Shown here in pieces: positions 34,472 to 45,309 of a stretch of 64,000 nucleotides of DNA. The DNA lies in contig NC_079979.1 in NCBI RefSeq assembly GCF_029852145.1, forward strand, positions 7,666,642 to 7,730,641. Reading direction: 5' to 3'. The DNA comes from Microplitis mediator (lineage: Eukaryota; Arthropoda; Insecta; Hymenoptera; Braconidae). Numbering within the stretch: the first letter of the stretch is position 1; each line of letters starts with the position of its first letter. The position numbers and the translations under genes are program-made. The notes under the pieces are model-generated. The model worked only from the letters and a program-made list of their open reading frames with translations, was not told the origin of the DNA and made no database searches.

Positions 34472-36228
34472 AGTGGTATTTATATTTATTTTTGTTCCTT
34501 TCAAATTATTCACTTCGATGAGTACTTGTAAATTTTTTTTTGTTACTAGTTAAAATAAAAAAAAAGTAACTAATTTTTTTAAGATGTTGGTTTCAATAGT
34601 TTGTATAATTAAAATATTAAAACACGGCTTTCTAGATAAAAGAATTTAGTTGTCGTGGATAATGTCCAACAGTGTTTATTGTGACTTAAAGATAAATTAG
34701 GACAATACTTGAGCAATTTCTTTTTTCCTAAGTTGATAATCTAGGGTTATGAGGTTATATATTGAATTTTTTGTATATGAATAAGGTTTTATTTATTTTT
34801 AATTTCGTAATTATAAGTCACTTATAATTACAATCGGTGTATGTTTGATCAATCCCCAACTTGCATGATATCTATGTAAAATTCAAACGCTTCAAAGGCA
34901 TTTCCAATATACTATTTAAACAATTTAAGTATTTTAATAGTCAATTTGACGTTAAAGTAATGTTGATTCGTCCCCACAACTTGACGTCAAGGTGATATCA
35001 AAAAGATAAAGAGTTGTTCAACACACAGTAATTGAAAACAACTCTTATTCTTCATTTCAATGCAAGCAACTTTATCACAATATTTTGCTAAATGAATCGT
35101 GATATCAGGATTATTCTTCACTTTGAAAATTGACGATGAACAAGTTCATTGATTACATTCGTTTATGTTTTGCCACATGAATATAAAAACAATTGTGTAG
35201 GATAGTTGATGGGGTCAAATTTACACCTCACGTGAGCGATTAGTGTCAAAAAAAGATATTGTTGGATTTATGTGTTTCTTAATACAAATTACCCGAATAA
35301 AAATTATTTTATAAATTTATGTATAAAAAATAGCTTAATATAATATATATCATATATAATTTCCAATAAAATAAAAGTATGGAATCAAACAATAATTATC
35401 TTAAAAAATGATTATTAGTAGTTGAATGACTTATTACGTCAGCACTATTATAAAGACAACATTTTTTAATAAAAAGTACTTATATCATTTTATTTTTAAC
35501 GGAACTCGAACCCACGATTCGTGGATTATGAAACTCTTCTCCTAAAACATAAGCATGACATTTTTTCATAGCTCATTGTAAATTTTAATGCTTTTATAAG
35601 ACATCATTTACAACTTTCTAAATATTTTACGCACAATGAAATAATTTTAATAATTTAGTAAACGGTAAATTTCAATTCAGGTAAAGAAGTTCTTTATAAA
35701 TAAACTCCCTGACAATTCATTAGTCAAATTAATTGCAAATTCGTGGATAGAGAGTGGAAACCAGCTACAACTATACAACTGGTTGAATTAGTTATATATC
35801 TAGAGCTAGATAGAAAGTGACTATTCAGTAATTCACAATGAATTTCTCTAATTCATTTTTAGAAAGATTATATAGAAACTTAACGCAGAATCAGCAACTT
35901 AAATTTTATATAACATTTAAATTTTTCAATGGATAACTAAATTATTTTTTCATATGGGATTGAATATTATTCATTCTGATTGAAAACTCCCATTGAAACT
36001 AACAGATTTCGATTAAAAGTTTAATGGTTTTCAATCAGAGTTACTTGGTTTGGACTAGAGTTTTTGATCAGAAAATGAAACTTTCCCTAAACTTCGCGAT
36101 AAAATAGAATCTTTTTACAGAATTTTCATTCTGCTTCACGCATAATGCAAATTTCAGCGAAACTCTGTATTCGACGATTCGAATTAAAACTCCGAGTGAA
36201 GATTTAATTTTTTAGAAGTAGGAAAAAA
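34472..36228. other. AT-rich DNA, no gene seen
   Basis: Only short frames. A tRNA-Met-like scrap on the minus strand near 35490-35550 is noted under rejected items. Confidence 0.5.
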
Positions 36229-36595
36229 TACTTTTTGTGACAGACACTTGAAATCTACGACATTTAGCGCCTATAGCCGGCAGCTAAAAATATTAGATAA
36301 GATACAGCTGGTAAAAAAGATACCTATTCGTTCTAATAGTGACGTCATCATCGGATCAAAACATATTTTTTGGTTACATGTGCAATAGCAAACGACCAAA
36401 AAATATCAAAGTAACTTAACGAGCCATCTTGTGACAAAATTTATCATAATTTTAATTCGTCCACTTACCGACTTCTCTCTAATTTTCAACAAATACTCAA
36501 AACAATGTAACCAAATAAATAAATGCGATTTATAACCTGCCATTTATAGGCACTAAATGTAGTAAATTTCAAATATCTGTCACAAAAACTAATGT
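36229..36595. mobile_element. MITE, ~365 bp
   Basis: tactttttgtgacagacact at the left pairs imperfectly with atctgtcacaaaaactaatg at the right. Inner parts (catttagcgcctatagc and tataggcactaaatg) also pair. TA at the left border. Confidence 0.6.
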
Positions 36596-36684
36596 ATTTA
36601 TCTAGTACAATCGAGTCTAAGACGCTCGTGTGTTGGTACTTCACACTCGCGTCTTAAACACGATCGCACTCGATAGATAAACTA
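36596..36684. mobile_element. Short hairpin MITE, ~89 bp
   Basis: tttatctagtacaatcgagt and actcgatagataaa form the ends. aagacgctcgtgtg pairs with cacactcgcgtctt around a loop of a few bases. It lies directly after the preceding MITE. Confidence 0.6.
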
Positions 36685-37149
36685 CTATTTTAGTTTTGTT
36701 GAAAATTAAATCCAATGCGAAAAGTAACTATGCATTTTTCGATAACCCTGTTTAGAAAATCTCATAGAATATCCAATGAATCCTTATAAATTCCCGTAGA
36801 TATTTTATAAGAATGAATAAGTTCTATGGAAAGTGCTATAGGGTTTTATACATACAGCTATAAGAATCTATCGAATTTTTTGAGCAGGGGAAATTGAATT
36901 TTTCGTACCGATTGAATTTCAATGCAACGCACTATTTAAGTTCTAATGGTTTAAGTTTCCATTTATCAATCTGAGTCAAATAAATGATGGGATGTATCAA
37001 ACACCCCACCGTATCTTTTCATCATAATTGGCACGGGCTGTTCAGTACACCCCACGCTACTATAAAGTTGAGAGGGTCATTTCAAAAGTGAACATGAAAA
37101 AAAATTATGCATACATCATTGAATTAAACAATTTAGATGCAGTGTACAC
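36685..37149. other. No gene seen
   Basis: Mixed AT-rich sequence with a small GC-rich patch near 37005-37060 (caccccac words). Nothing recognised. Confidence 0.4.
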
Positions 37150-38084
37150 AAAAAAAAGAGCCATCCGGCCTTACTCGGAATGAACAGGTAGATTTCACAT
37201 TTAGATACAAAAATTTGGTGAACTTCATAAAAAATAAAGTACTGAATTAAAAATACGTTAGGGTAGTGTAAACAATTTTATATGTTATTTCTAATAACTT
37301 CGAAATGATATGGCATAACCTAAAATTATTTAATAAATAATAAAAAAAGATGATTATTATATAAAATAAGATACTTATTTAAAGCTACAACACGAATTTC
37401 AAGGAATTGAGGTATGCCATATCATTTCGAAGTTATTAGAGGGGTAAGCTGCAAAAATAAGCTTTTTCTATTTTTTGTAAAATTTTCGAAATCATCAAAT
37501 TGTTAGACAAGATCTTTCAAAAAACAAGTAATATAGTGAACATTAAAGCTAATCGTACGAATTTTAAGATACTTTTCACAGAATTAAGTTATCATTTTCG
37601 GTTTAAAAGTTATTCACAGATAGAGCCAGAAAATTCATTTCCATGACAATTAAAAAAAAATTTCGAACGACCACAAATTATTTAATAAATAATAAAAAAC
37701 TATGATTATTATATCAAATAAGATACTTATTTAAAGCTACAACATTAATATTTCAAGGAATTGAGATATGTCATAGCATTCCGAAGTTATTAGAAGGGTA
37801 AGCTGCAAAAATAAGCTTTTATTATTTTTTGTGAAATTTTCGATATCATCAAATTGTTAGAAAAGATGTTTTGAAGAATCAAGTATTACAGTGAAAATTA
37901 AAACTAATCGTTCGAATTTTGAGATACTTTTTACAGAATTGAGTTATCATTTTTGGTTCAAAAGTTATTTTAGGATGTAGCCAGAAAATTCATTTTTATG
38001 AAAATCAGAAAAAATGACCAACACCCACAACTTCCAAACTAATCGACCGATTGGGCTCATCTTCGAACGAATATATATATATAT
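37150..38084. repeat. TATAACGC-family fold-back copy with a 352-bp tandem duplication
   Basis: aaattatttaataaataata occurs at 37323 and 37675, with similarity continuing through each 352-bp unit (aagttattagaRgggtaagc, ggtt.aaaagttatt). The right end cttccaaactaatcgaccga matches the mirror arm in P6. P5 is inserted in the TA run that follows. Confidence 0.65.
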
Positions 38085-40896
38085 TAGGGTGTGCCAAAAA
38101 AAATCGATATTTTTTTTTTGACTCTCCCACAAAGAATTTGTTTGTCAGCCCTAAAAAAAAATTTAGTTAAAATTTCAGCCCTTAATTTCAATTTTAAGAG
38201 GTCCATCATCGATCTCAAAGTTTTCCCATTTAAATAACATGGGAAAACTATTTTTTTACATTATTTATGGCTGCAAACTGTGAAGATTTTTTTTTTTTTG
38301 ACATTATTGATCAGCGAACCTTCTTAAGCAATAAATTGTCTACAAATGAGTCCAAAGAATCAAATCTGTGCACTCAATATTTCGTTTATTAATGACGTTA
38401 GAATATGCGAATTTTCCGAAAATTCGTTATTTTTACATCTGGAAACTAAACTGTTGGTTGTAGAAAAAAAAGTTACATAGTAATTTTGCAGTACATTTGA
38501 TTTTCTACAAAATTGCCATTGAGACCTTTTTTGTATGATGAACAGATCAATAGTTATGAGCTCTCAAAGTCTTATTATTTAAATTATTTACTTATAACAA
38601 TTAATATATTGACTATAAAAAAAAAAGTTGAATGGTAATTTTGTAGTACATTTGATTTTCTACTAAATTGTCTTTATGACTTCTTCTGTATGATGAACAG
38701 TTCAATAGTTACGAACTCTTGAAGTCTTATTACTTGAATTATTTACTTATAACAATTAAAGTATTGAGTATAGAGACAACATTTATTTGAAAATTCGGTA
38801 AAAAATCCCATACACTACGGATATACGCGGAAATTTTATCTTCCACAGCTCAATAAATTTGAGCTCTAAAAGTCTCAATTATAGATTTATTTAAATTATC
38901 AGTTTCACCTATTATCTTTTGAGAATAATTTAAATCATGATTCTTTAGCACTATTTTAAATACGAAAATTTTTTTTTTTTTCTAAATTTTTTTTTTCAAA
39001 AATTTTTTGTTTTCAAAATTTTTTTTTTTTGTTGTATCTGCAATGATTTATCATTGTCAAAAAAAATTCCTAAAATTTTTTTTACCGCCGGCATTAGAGT
39101 TACCCAAAGCGTATGTTTGTTAAGTTGACATTTAAAGCAGATGCAGTTACAGCGGTAACAAAAATTTTAGGAATTTTTTTTTGACAATGATAAATCATTG
39201 CAGATACAACAACGAAAAAAATTTAAAAAAAAAAAAAAAATTTAAAAAAAAATTTTTTTTTTTCAATTTTTTTCGATAATCGATCTTTATGATCAAAGAA
39301 ATGAAGATTATCGGTAAAAAAAACATTTTCAAATCGAAAAAATGAACAAAAACCGAGAAACTACCAATTATGGTGATTTTTGACAAAATCGATAAATTTA
39401 GAGCTTCGGGGCACTAAGAAAGAAAAATCGCAGCGATTTGAAATTTTCAGGGTTTTTTCAGGACACTTTGAGGTTGGAAAAAAAATTCGAAGATATCCTT
39501 TGTTCATCCTTTAAAAAAAATTTTTCTATCAAATGCCACGAATTTTCCCTCATAGAGAATGTTTTCCAGTTTTCAAAACCCTGCTTCCATTCTCTGTACG
39601 ACTAATACATCCGGAGTTATTGATTATCAAAGCCAAAATAGACTTTTTTGCTTTGATCAATGATAACTCGGCGCCAAATCGTCGTAGAGACTTTTTGAGC
39701 CCACCAAATTAAAGGGCATAAAATTTCCGAGAAAAGTCAGACAGTCGGATTATTCAAAAAAACTTATTGTCGCCCATAGAGGTATTGAGAGACCAGCAAA
39801 AATTTTGAAAATTTTTTTTTCGTTGGTTTTCTTATGATTACTCCGGAACTGTACATGATAAAAAATTTTGAGGTCCAGATCTGGAAACTAGAAACTTGAG
39901 GCTACAATTTGCTTTTTTATTTTTTCTATACGACCATTTTTCACCGAGTTACAGCATGTTGAAAATCACCTAAAAATTTCGGATTTTTTTTCTATCCCTT
40001 AATTTCTGTGACCAGTGTATTTAAAATAGTGCTAAAGAATCATGATTTAAATTATTCTCAAAAGATAATAGGTGAAACTGATAATTTAAATAAATCTATA
40101 ATTGAGACTTTTAGAGCTCAAATTTATTGAGCTGTGGAAGATAAAATTTCCGCGTATATCCGTAGTGTATGGGATTTTTTACCGAATTTTCAAATAAATG
40201 TTGTCTCTATACTCAATACTTTAATTGTTATAAGTAAATAATTCAAGTAATGAGACTTCAAGAGTTCGTAACTATTGAACTGTTCATCATACAGAAGAAG
40301 TCATAAAGACAATTTAGTAGAAAATCAAATGTACTACAAAATTACCATTCAACTTTTTTTTTTATAGTCAATATTTTAATTGTTATAAGTAAATAATTTA
40401 AATAATAAGACTTCGAGAGCTCATAACTATTGATCTGTTCATCATACAAAAAAGGTCTCAATGGCAATTTTGTAGAAAATCAAATGTACTGCAAAATTAC
40501 TATGTAACTTTTTTTTCTACAACCAACAGTTTAGTTTCCAGATGTAAAAATAACGAATTTTCGGAAAATTGGCTTATTCTAACGTCATTAATAGACGAAA
40601 TATTGAGTGCACAGATTTGATTTTTCAGACTTATTTGTAGACAATTTATTGCTTAAGAAGGTTCACTGATCAATAATGTCAAAAAAAAAAAAATCTTCAC
40701 AGTTTGCAGCCATAAATAATGTAAAAAAATAGTTTTCCCATGTTATGTAAATGGGAAAACTTTGAGATCGATGATGGACCTCTTAAAATTGAAATTAAGG
40801 GCTGACATTTTAACTAAATTTATTTTCAGGGCTGACAACCAAATTTTTTGTGGGAGAGTCCAAAAAAAAATTATCGATTTTTTTTGGCACACCCTA
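38085..40896. mobile_element. Fold-back element P5, 2812 bp
   Basis: The ends are TAGGGTGTGCCaaaaaaaat and ttttttttGGCACACCCTA with TA borders. Arms are 876 bp (38085-38960) and 877 bp (40020-40896) and mirror one another closely. The middle is a separate nested element. No transposase. Confidence 0.88.
38961..40019. mobile_element. Element nested at the exact centre of P5
   Basis: The right end ttaatttctgtgaccagtgTA and the ~180 bp before it resemble the outer arm of P2 (cctaaaaattt, acgaccattttt, aaccaacga). The left end is degenerate. It contains its own palindrome at about 39033-39216 (tgcaatgatttatcattgtc and its mirror). TA borders on both sides. Confidence 0.65.
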
Positions 40897-40924
40897 ATAT
40901 ATATATATATATATATATATACAA

Positions 40925-41783
40925 TATAACGCGCCTTGTCATCACAATAGCGCCCGCAATTCTGAACGGATCTTAATGAAATTTCATACTCTTATTTGTT
41001 GGATTATTACTTTGATTAAGTTCGAAGATGAGCCCAATCGGTCGATTAGTTTGGAAGCTGTGGGTGTTTGAAATTATTTTTGATTTTTATAAAAATGAAT
41101 TTTCTGGCTTTATCCTTAAATAACTTTTGAACCGAAAATGATAACACAATTCTGTAAAAAGTATCTCACAATTTGGACGATTAGCTTTAATTTTCACTGT
41201 AAAACTTGATTTTGTTAAACATCTTTTCTAACAATTTGATGATATCGAAAATGTCACAAAAAATAACGAGTTATCCGGCCTTACCTGAAACGTAAAGGTA
41301 GATTTCTTATGTAAATACAATAAAGCTACAATAGTGTGATAAATACGTATTTTGTAAGCTTAAACATGAATTTCAAAGAAATGAGTGATGCCTTATCATT
41401 CAGAAGTTATTAGAAGACTAAGCTGCAAAAATAACCTCTTTTGATTTTTTGTGAAATTTTCGATATTATCGAATTGTTAAAAAAGACTTTCAAAAAAATC
41501 AAGTATTACAGTGACAATTAAAGCTAATCATCCAAATTTTGTGATACTTTTTACAGAATTGAGTTATCATTTTTGGTTCAAAAGTTATTTAAGAATAAAG
41601 CCAGAAAATTTATTTTTATGAAAATAAAAAAAAATTTCAAACACCCACAACTTTCAAACTAATCAACCGATTGGGCTCATTGTCGAACTTGATCAAGGCA
41701 ATCGTCCAATAAATAAGTGTATAAAATTTTATCAAGATCCGTTAAGAATTGTGGGCGCTATCGTGATGACAAGGCGCGTTATA
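40925..41783. mobile_element. Fold-back element P6, 859 bp (TATAACGC family type copy)
   Basis: Ends tataacgcgccttgtcatca and tgatgacaaggcgcgttata are perfect mirrors. Arms pair around about 41350. This intact copy defines the family whose halves occur at 1-283, 29627, 37150, 58216 and 61250. Confidence 0.85.
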
Positions 41784-41803
41784 TCGTATATGTATATATA
41801 TAT

Positions 41804-42061
41804 TGTAGTAACTGGTATCTTATAAATTAATATCACTTATACACTACAATAATAACACACTCAAATTATAAATAACAACACCACAATTAACAGCAGTAAA
41901 GAAAGGCAATCAAAGATATAGTTTATTGATACAAGACGTATGCTGTTTAGTTGTCAATATCAGACTGACTGACTTTTGTCGCGTATCTATAAAAGAAGAG
42001 AAGAAGGTATTTGTTTTCTAGCTATTCAAATATTCAAAAGATTAGTTTCACATTCGATACA
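41804..42061. mobile_element. 258-bp LTR-like unit with TG..CA ends
   Basis: TGTAGTAACTGG...TTCGATACA, flanked on both sides by atat in a TA tract. It contains a TATA-like ctataaaaga near 41990. Size and ends suit a very short solo LTR (TRIM-like), but only one copy is seen. Confidence 0.4.
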
Positions 42062-42073
42062 ATATATATATAT

Positions 42074-43150
42074 TGTAACGGGTTTTTCACCACCGGGGAT
42101 CTACCGGAGTGAAGTTCGAATACACTTACGATTATTGGCAACCTTGTTTAAAATTATTAGTTGGGCGCCAGATGATGTAACAATCACCAAATAAACAATT
42201 ATCGAAATCGGCTCAGGGTGGCGGATCGGGGAAAGGTCAGGCACTTAAGATGACGAAAAATAATTGATCAGAATTAACACAAAATAATTAGTCGTATATT
42301 AAACACAAAATAATTGATCGGTATCACAAAAATAATCGGTTACAACAAAATAATAAATGGCCGTGGTCGGCTTGACTCGATATTAACAAAACAAAATTTC
42401 TCGTACTTGATCGGAAAACAAATCAGTTCATTGCTCAAAAAAAACACAGTCGGTTGACGAAATTAAAATAAAATAATTTTATTGTCCGGAGACACACATA
42501 CAGTGGAAGTATTAAAGAAATACTTGACGAGTGACGTCAGAGTATTCTTACACGGTGAGGTAACAAGACTACTGTTGCGAATGAGACACGGATAATCCGT
42601 AATTCTCAGAATTTCTCGAACGAAATAAAATAAAATATAAAATAATATTTTATTTCGGTAACACGTTAAATTGCACGATCCTATAATTTTTACGCGTAAC
42701 TAATTATTAATTTTTAATTATTACACGAACGCGGATCACTTGTTCACACTAAATTCACTAGAACACGTTGTTTAGTTTTCGGGCCGAGGCTTCGGCTTGT
42801 TCACTTGTTCACGGAGTCGGTTAGTGTCGGTCGAAATTAATTGTCGTGATCAATTAATTTAACTAGTCGTTGATCAAAACTCGGATTGGTCGTTTTAGTC
42901 GTAAATCGCGTTGTTCAATCGTCGGGATCGAAATTGGTCGTAGTCGAATTGTTCAAAAAATAAAAATAAACGTGGCCGTTCAGTACGGCGTCTATCCCGG
43001 ATCTCTCTTGACAATCCATGCGTTGGATCGCTTGCTCGGTCGAAGTCGAAAATTTCGATTCTAGATGTCACTAGAATTCGCTCACCGGATAATTATTTAT
43101 TATTTCAAATAATTTAAAACCACGGGTCGATGTCGAATTGTCCTCATGTT

Positions 43151-43153
<3 letters not shown>
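42074..43153. mobile_element. Solo LTR, TGTAACGGG family, copy C (complete, 1080 bp)
   Basis: TGTAACGGGtttttcaccac ... ctcATGTTACA, flanked by atat. This is the uninterrupted copy used to define copies A and B. It carries ttgggcgcca at 42161, a sequence that in reverse equals the start of the primer-binding site of the minus-strand element. The frames at 41976-42194 and 42870-43064 are not genes. Confidence 0.8.

Positions 43154-43224
<71 letters not shown>
43154..43224. repeat. (TA)n microsatellite
   Basis: About 70 bp of TA between copy C and the 3' LTR of the minus-strand element. Confidence 0.95.
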
Positions 43225-43227
<3 letters not shown>

Positions 43228-44395
43228 TAAGGTATGAATCTATTTTTACAATAAAATAGACCCGATATCCGCGTTTCCCTTATTTGCTGCTGGAAGTAAT
43301 TTGGCGACCAGGACCAAGCAGCGATGTCCTGGTGCTTATATGATGTAAAGGGCGCCACTTAGTTTTGAAAAAATAAAAACTACTAAAAACAATTCGACTA
43401 GCTATAGTGATAGAGAGAGGCTCAACCAGGAGTTCGTGGGTGTGGGTTGTCCGCGGCGACTTATTATTATAAACGATATTATAGTAGAGAAATAGAAATA
43501 TATTTAAGAAAAGTAATTAAAGATTACAAAAGAAATAAATCATAACCCATACATTACATAGAAATGAAAAGTAGACAATAGATTAAATAGGAAATACCAC
43601 TCTCGCGAAGCCAACAGTATACGTAAAAATTATCCAAAACTTACAATACGCAGTTCTCGACACGCTCACTTATTTATTGCTACGACGATCTCGTGCGGGT
43701 TCACGTAGACTCTGGCGACGGAGACGACTCCTCGGAGATGGGACAGGATCGGCTACTTCAGCTTCCCCTGGATTCTTATATGCACCCTCGTGCGTTTGCT
43801 TCGTCGCAGGTGCGACAAGATCCAACCAAGTCGGACTCACCAAGTTATGATAAACGCCGTAACGTTCATCGGTATTGTTATAGATAACACTCAGCGACTC
43901 GAGTTTATCTCTCAACAATAAGTATTATCATACTATCACCAGCACGCGACTTGCGTCTGATGATCAGTATAAATTATTTATTTAATTTATAAAAACTACT
44001 AGAGTAACAACAGCGCACTTTTGACTTGTGCCTGAGGTTCACCCTTAATTATTTAATAACGAGTAATAATAGCGCACGCAACAATAGTGCCTATTATTCA
44101 CTCTTGAAAGTTAAATGATTAAAATAAAAACTCGGTGGAGCAAAACACAACACGTACTTGCCCTTTAGTGGTCTTGTTCTAAGTGTCGCCCGTAGCGTCT
44201 TACACCGCAATGCCCCCCTCATTTTCCCATTGACCCGAAGATCACCGATAATGGTCGAAAATGATGCGTTCGGGTTAATTGCAAGTGCGTAGACTTTTTT
44301 AAAGTTGACGCGGCAAAATTAAATTAAAAGCGCGCGCGTTACCGAACGACGGTAAATAATATTATTATTATTATTAATTTATTTACCTTGTAACA
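43225..44395 (-). repeat. 3' LTR of the minus-strand element (1171 bp)
   Basis: On the minus strand it starts TGTTACAAGG and ends ...CATACCTTAATA. The terminal TG on the plus strand has become TA at the junction with the TA tract. The 82-aa and 64-aa frames inside recur in the other LTR with a few changes, but they overlap on opposite strands and are not called genes. Confidence 0.88.
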
Positions 44396-44409
44396 TTCTC
44401 CCCTCCTAG
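44396..44409 (-). promoter_or_regulatory. Polypurine tract
   Basis: On the minus strand ctaggaggggagaa lies directly before the 3' LTR. It is a clear purine run at the right place and fixes the orientation. Confidence 0.8.
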
Positions 44410-45309
44410 ATTTCGCGTAGTGAGAAAATCGATAATCAATCGTACGCGCGCGTATACTGTTGACTTCAAACTTACGTATTACTGTTGGCTTACTCACCGT
44501 TCGCATTACTGTTGGCTTACAGTTTCATGTGTCTTATAGATAACGTATACCAATCACACCTTACAGTAATCATGTCGTCAAATTAAATTTTAAATATTAT
44601 TTTAAAGATACATAATTTTTTATTATTATTTTAAACAAAATATTTATTATTTGATTTACACTAATACTGTTTCAGTGTAATACCGTTTGGTAAAAGATCT
44701 CTTATAATTAGAGCGTATGAATATTACATTTTTTTTTCTTTAGCGAACAGAAAAAATGTAAGCAAACAATAATTTTTTGAAAAAATAAAAGAAAAGTAAT
44801 ATTATAAATTTCAGTAATTACTACTAAGTGTGAAAATATTAGTAGTAAAAAATTTTTAAGTCTACTCTTTTTTTTTTTAATAATAATGTGTAATAGACGA
44901 GAATCAGCTGGTCTCGTCTGTCCACTCGACACAGTGTCATCCATGCGGCTATCTCACCTGTCGGCAACCTGCATGCTACACGTCTTGAGAGTGGGAGGCG
45001 GATCAGAAAATTCTAGTCTGACTTCTAAGAGTAACTGTAATATGATAATAATGACCTGAGCGGTAAAAGTGACTCTATCTTAAAGTTTAAATTTTATAAA
45101 GTCATAGCAACAACGTCAATTAAGTACTGACGTTTTGGATTACCACCAGAAAATATTAAATAGCAAAATGAAAAATTATTAAGCATAATATTAAATTTCA
45201 AAAAACACTTGATAATGAAAAAATAAAAAAATAATAGTAAAGTAAATAAAAAAATATAGAGTGGCTAGTCAGGCTTGCCTGACTTTGACGTAGCGAGTGA
45301 CGTATTACG
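44410..45309 (-). other. 3' non-coding region of the minus-strand element
   Basis: AT-rich, between the third ORF's stop and the PPT. A 78-aa frame at 44708-44944 has no recognisable feature. Confidence 0.55.

Noticed and set aside
35485..35555. tRNA-Met-like text on the minus strand (tttcataatcc ... gggttcgagttcc)
   Set aside because: B-box is fair but the T stem needs wobble pairs and the D arm is absent; at best a decayed tRNA or SINE scrap.
43670..43918. 82-aa ORF repeated in both LTRs of the minus-strand element (also 53651-53899)
   Set aside because: It changes at several residues between the LTRs, overlaps an opposite frame and has no domain; repetition is due to the LTR pair.
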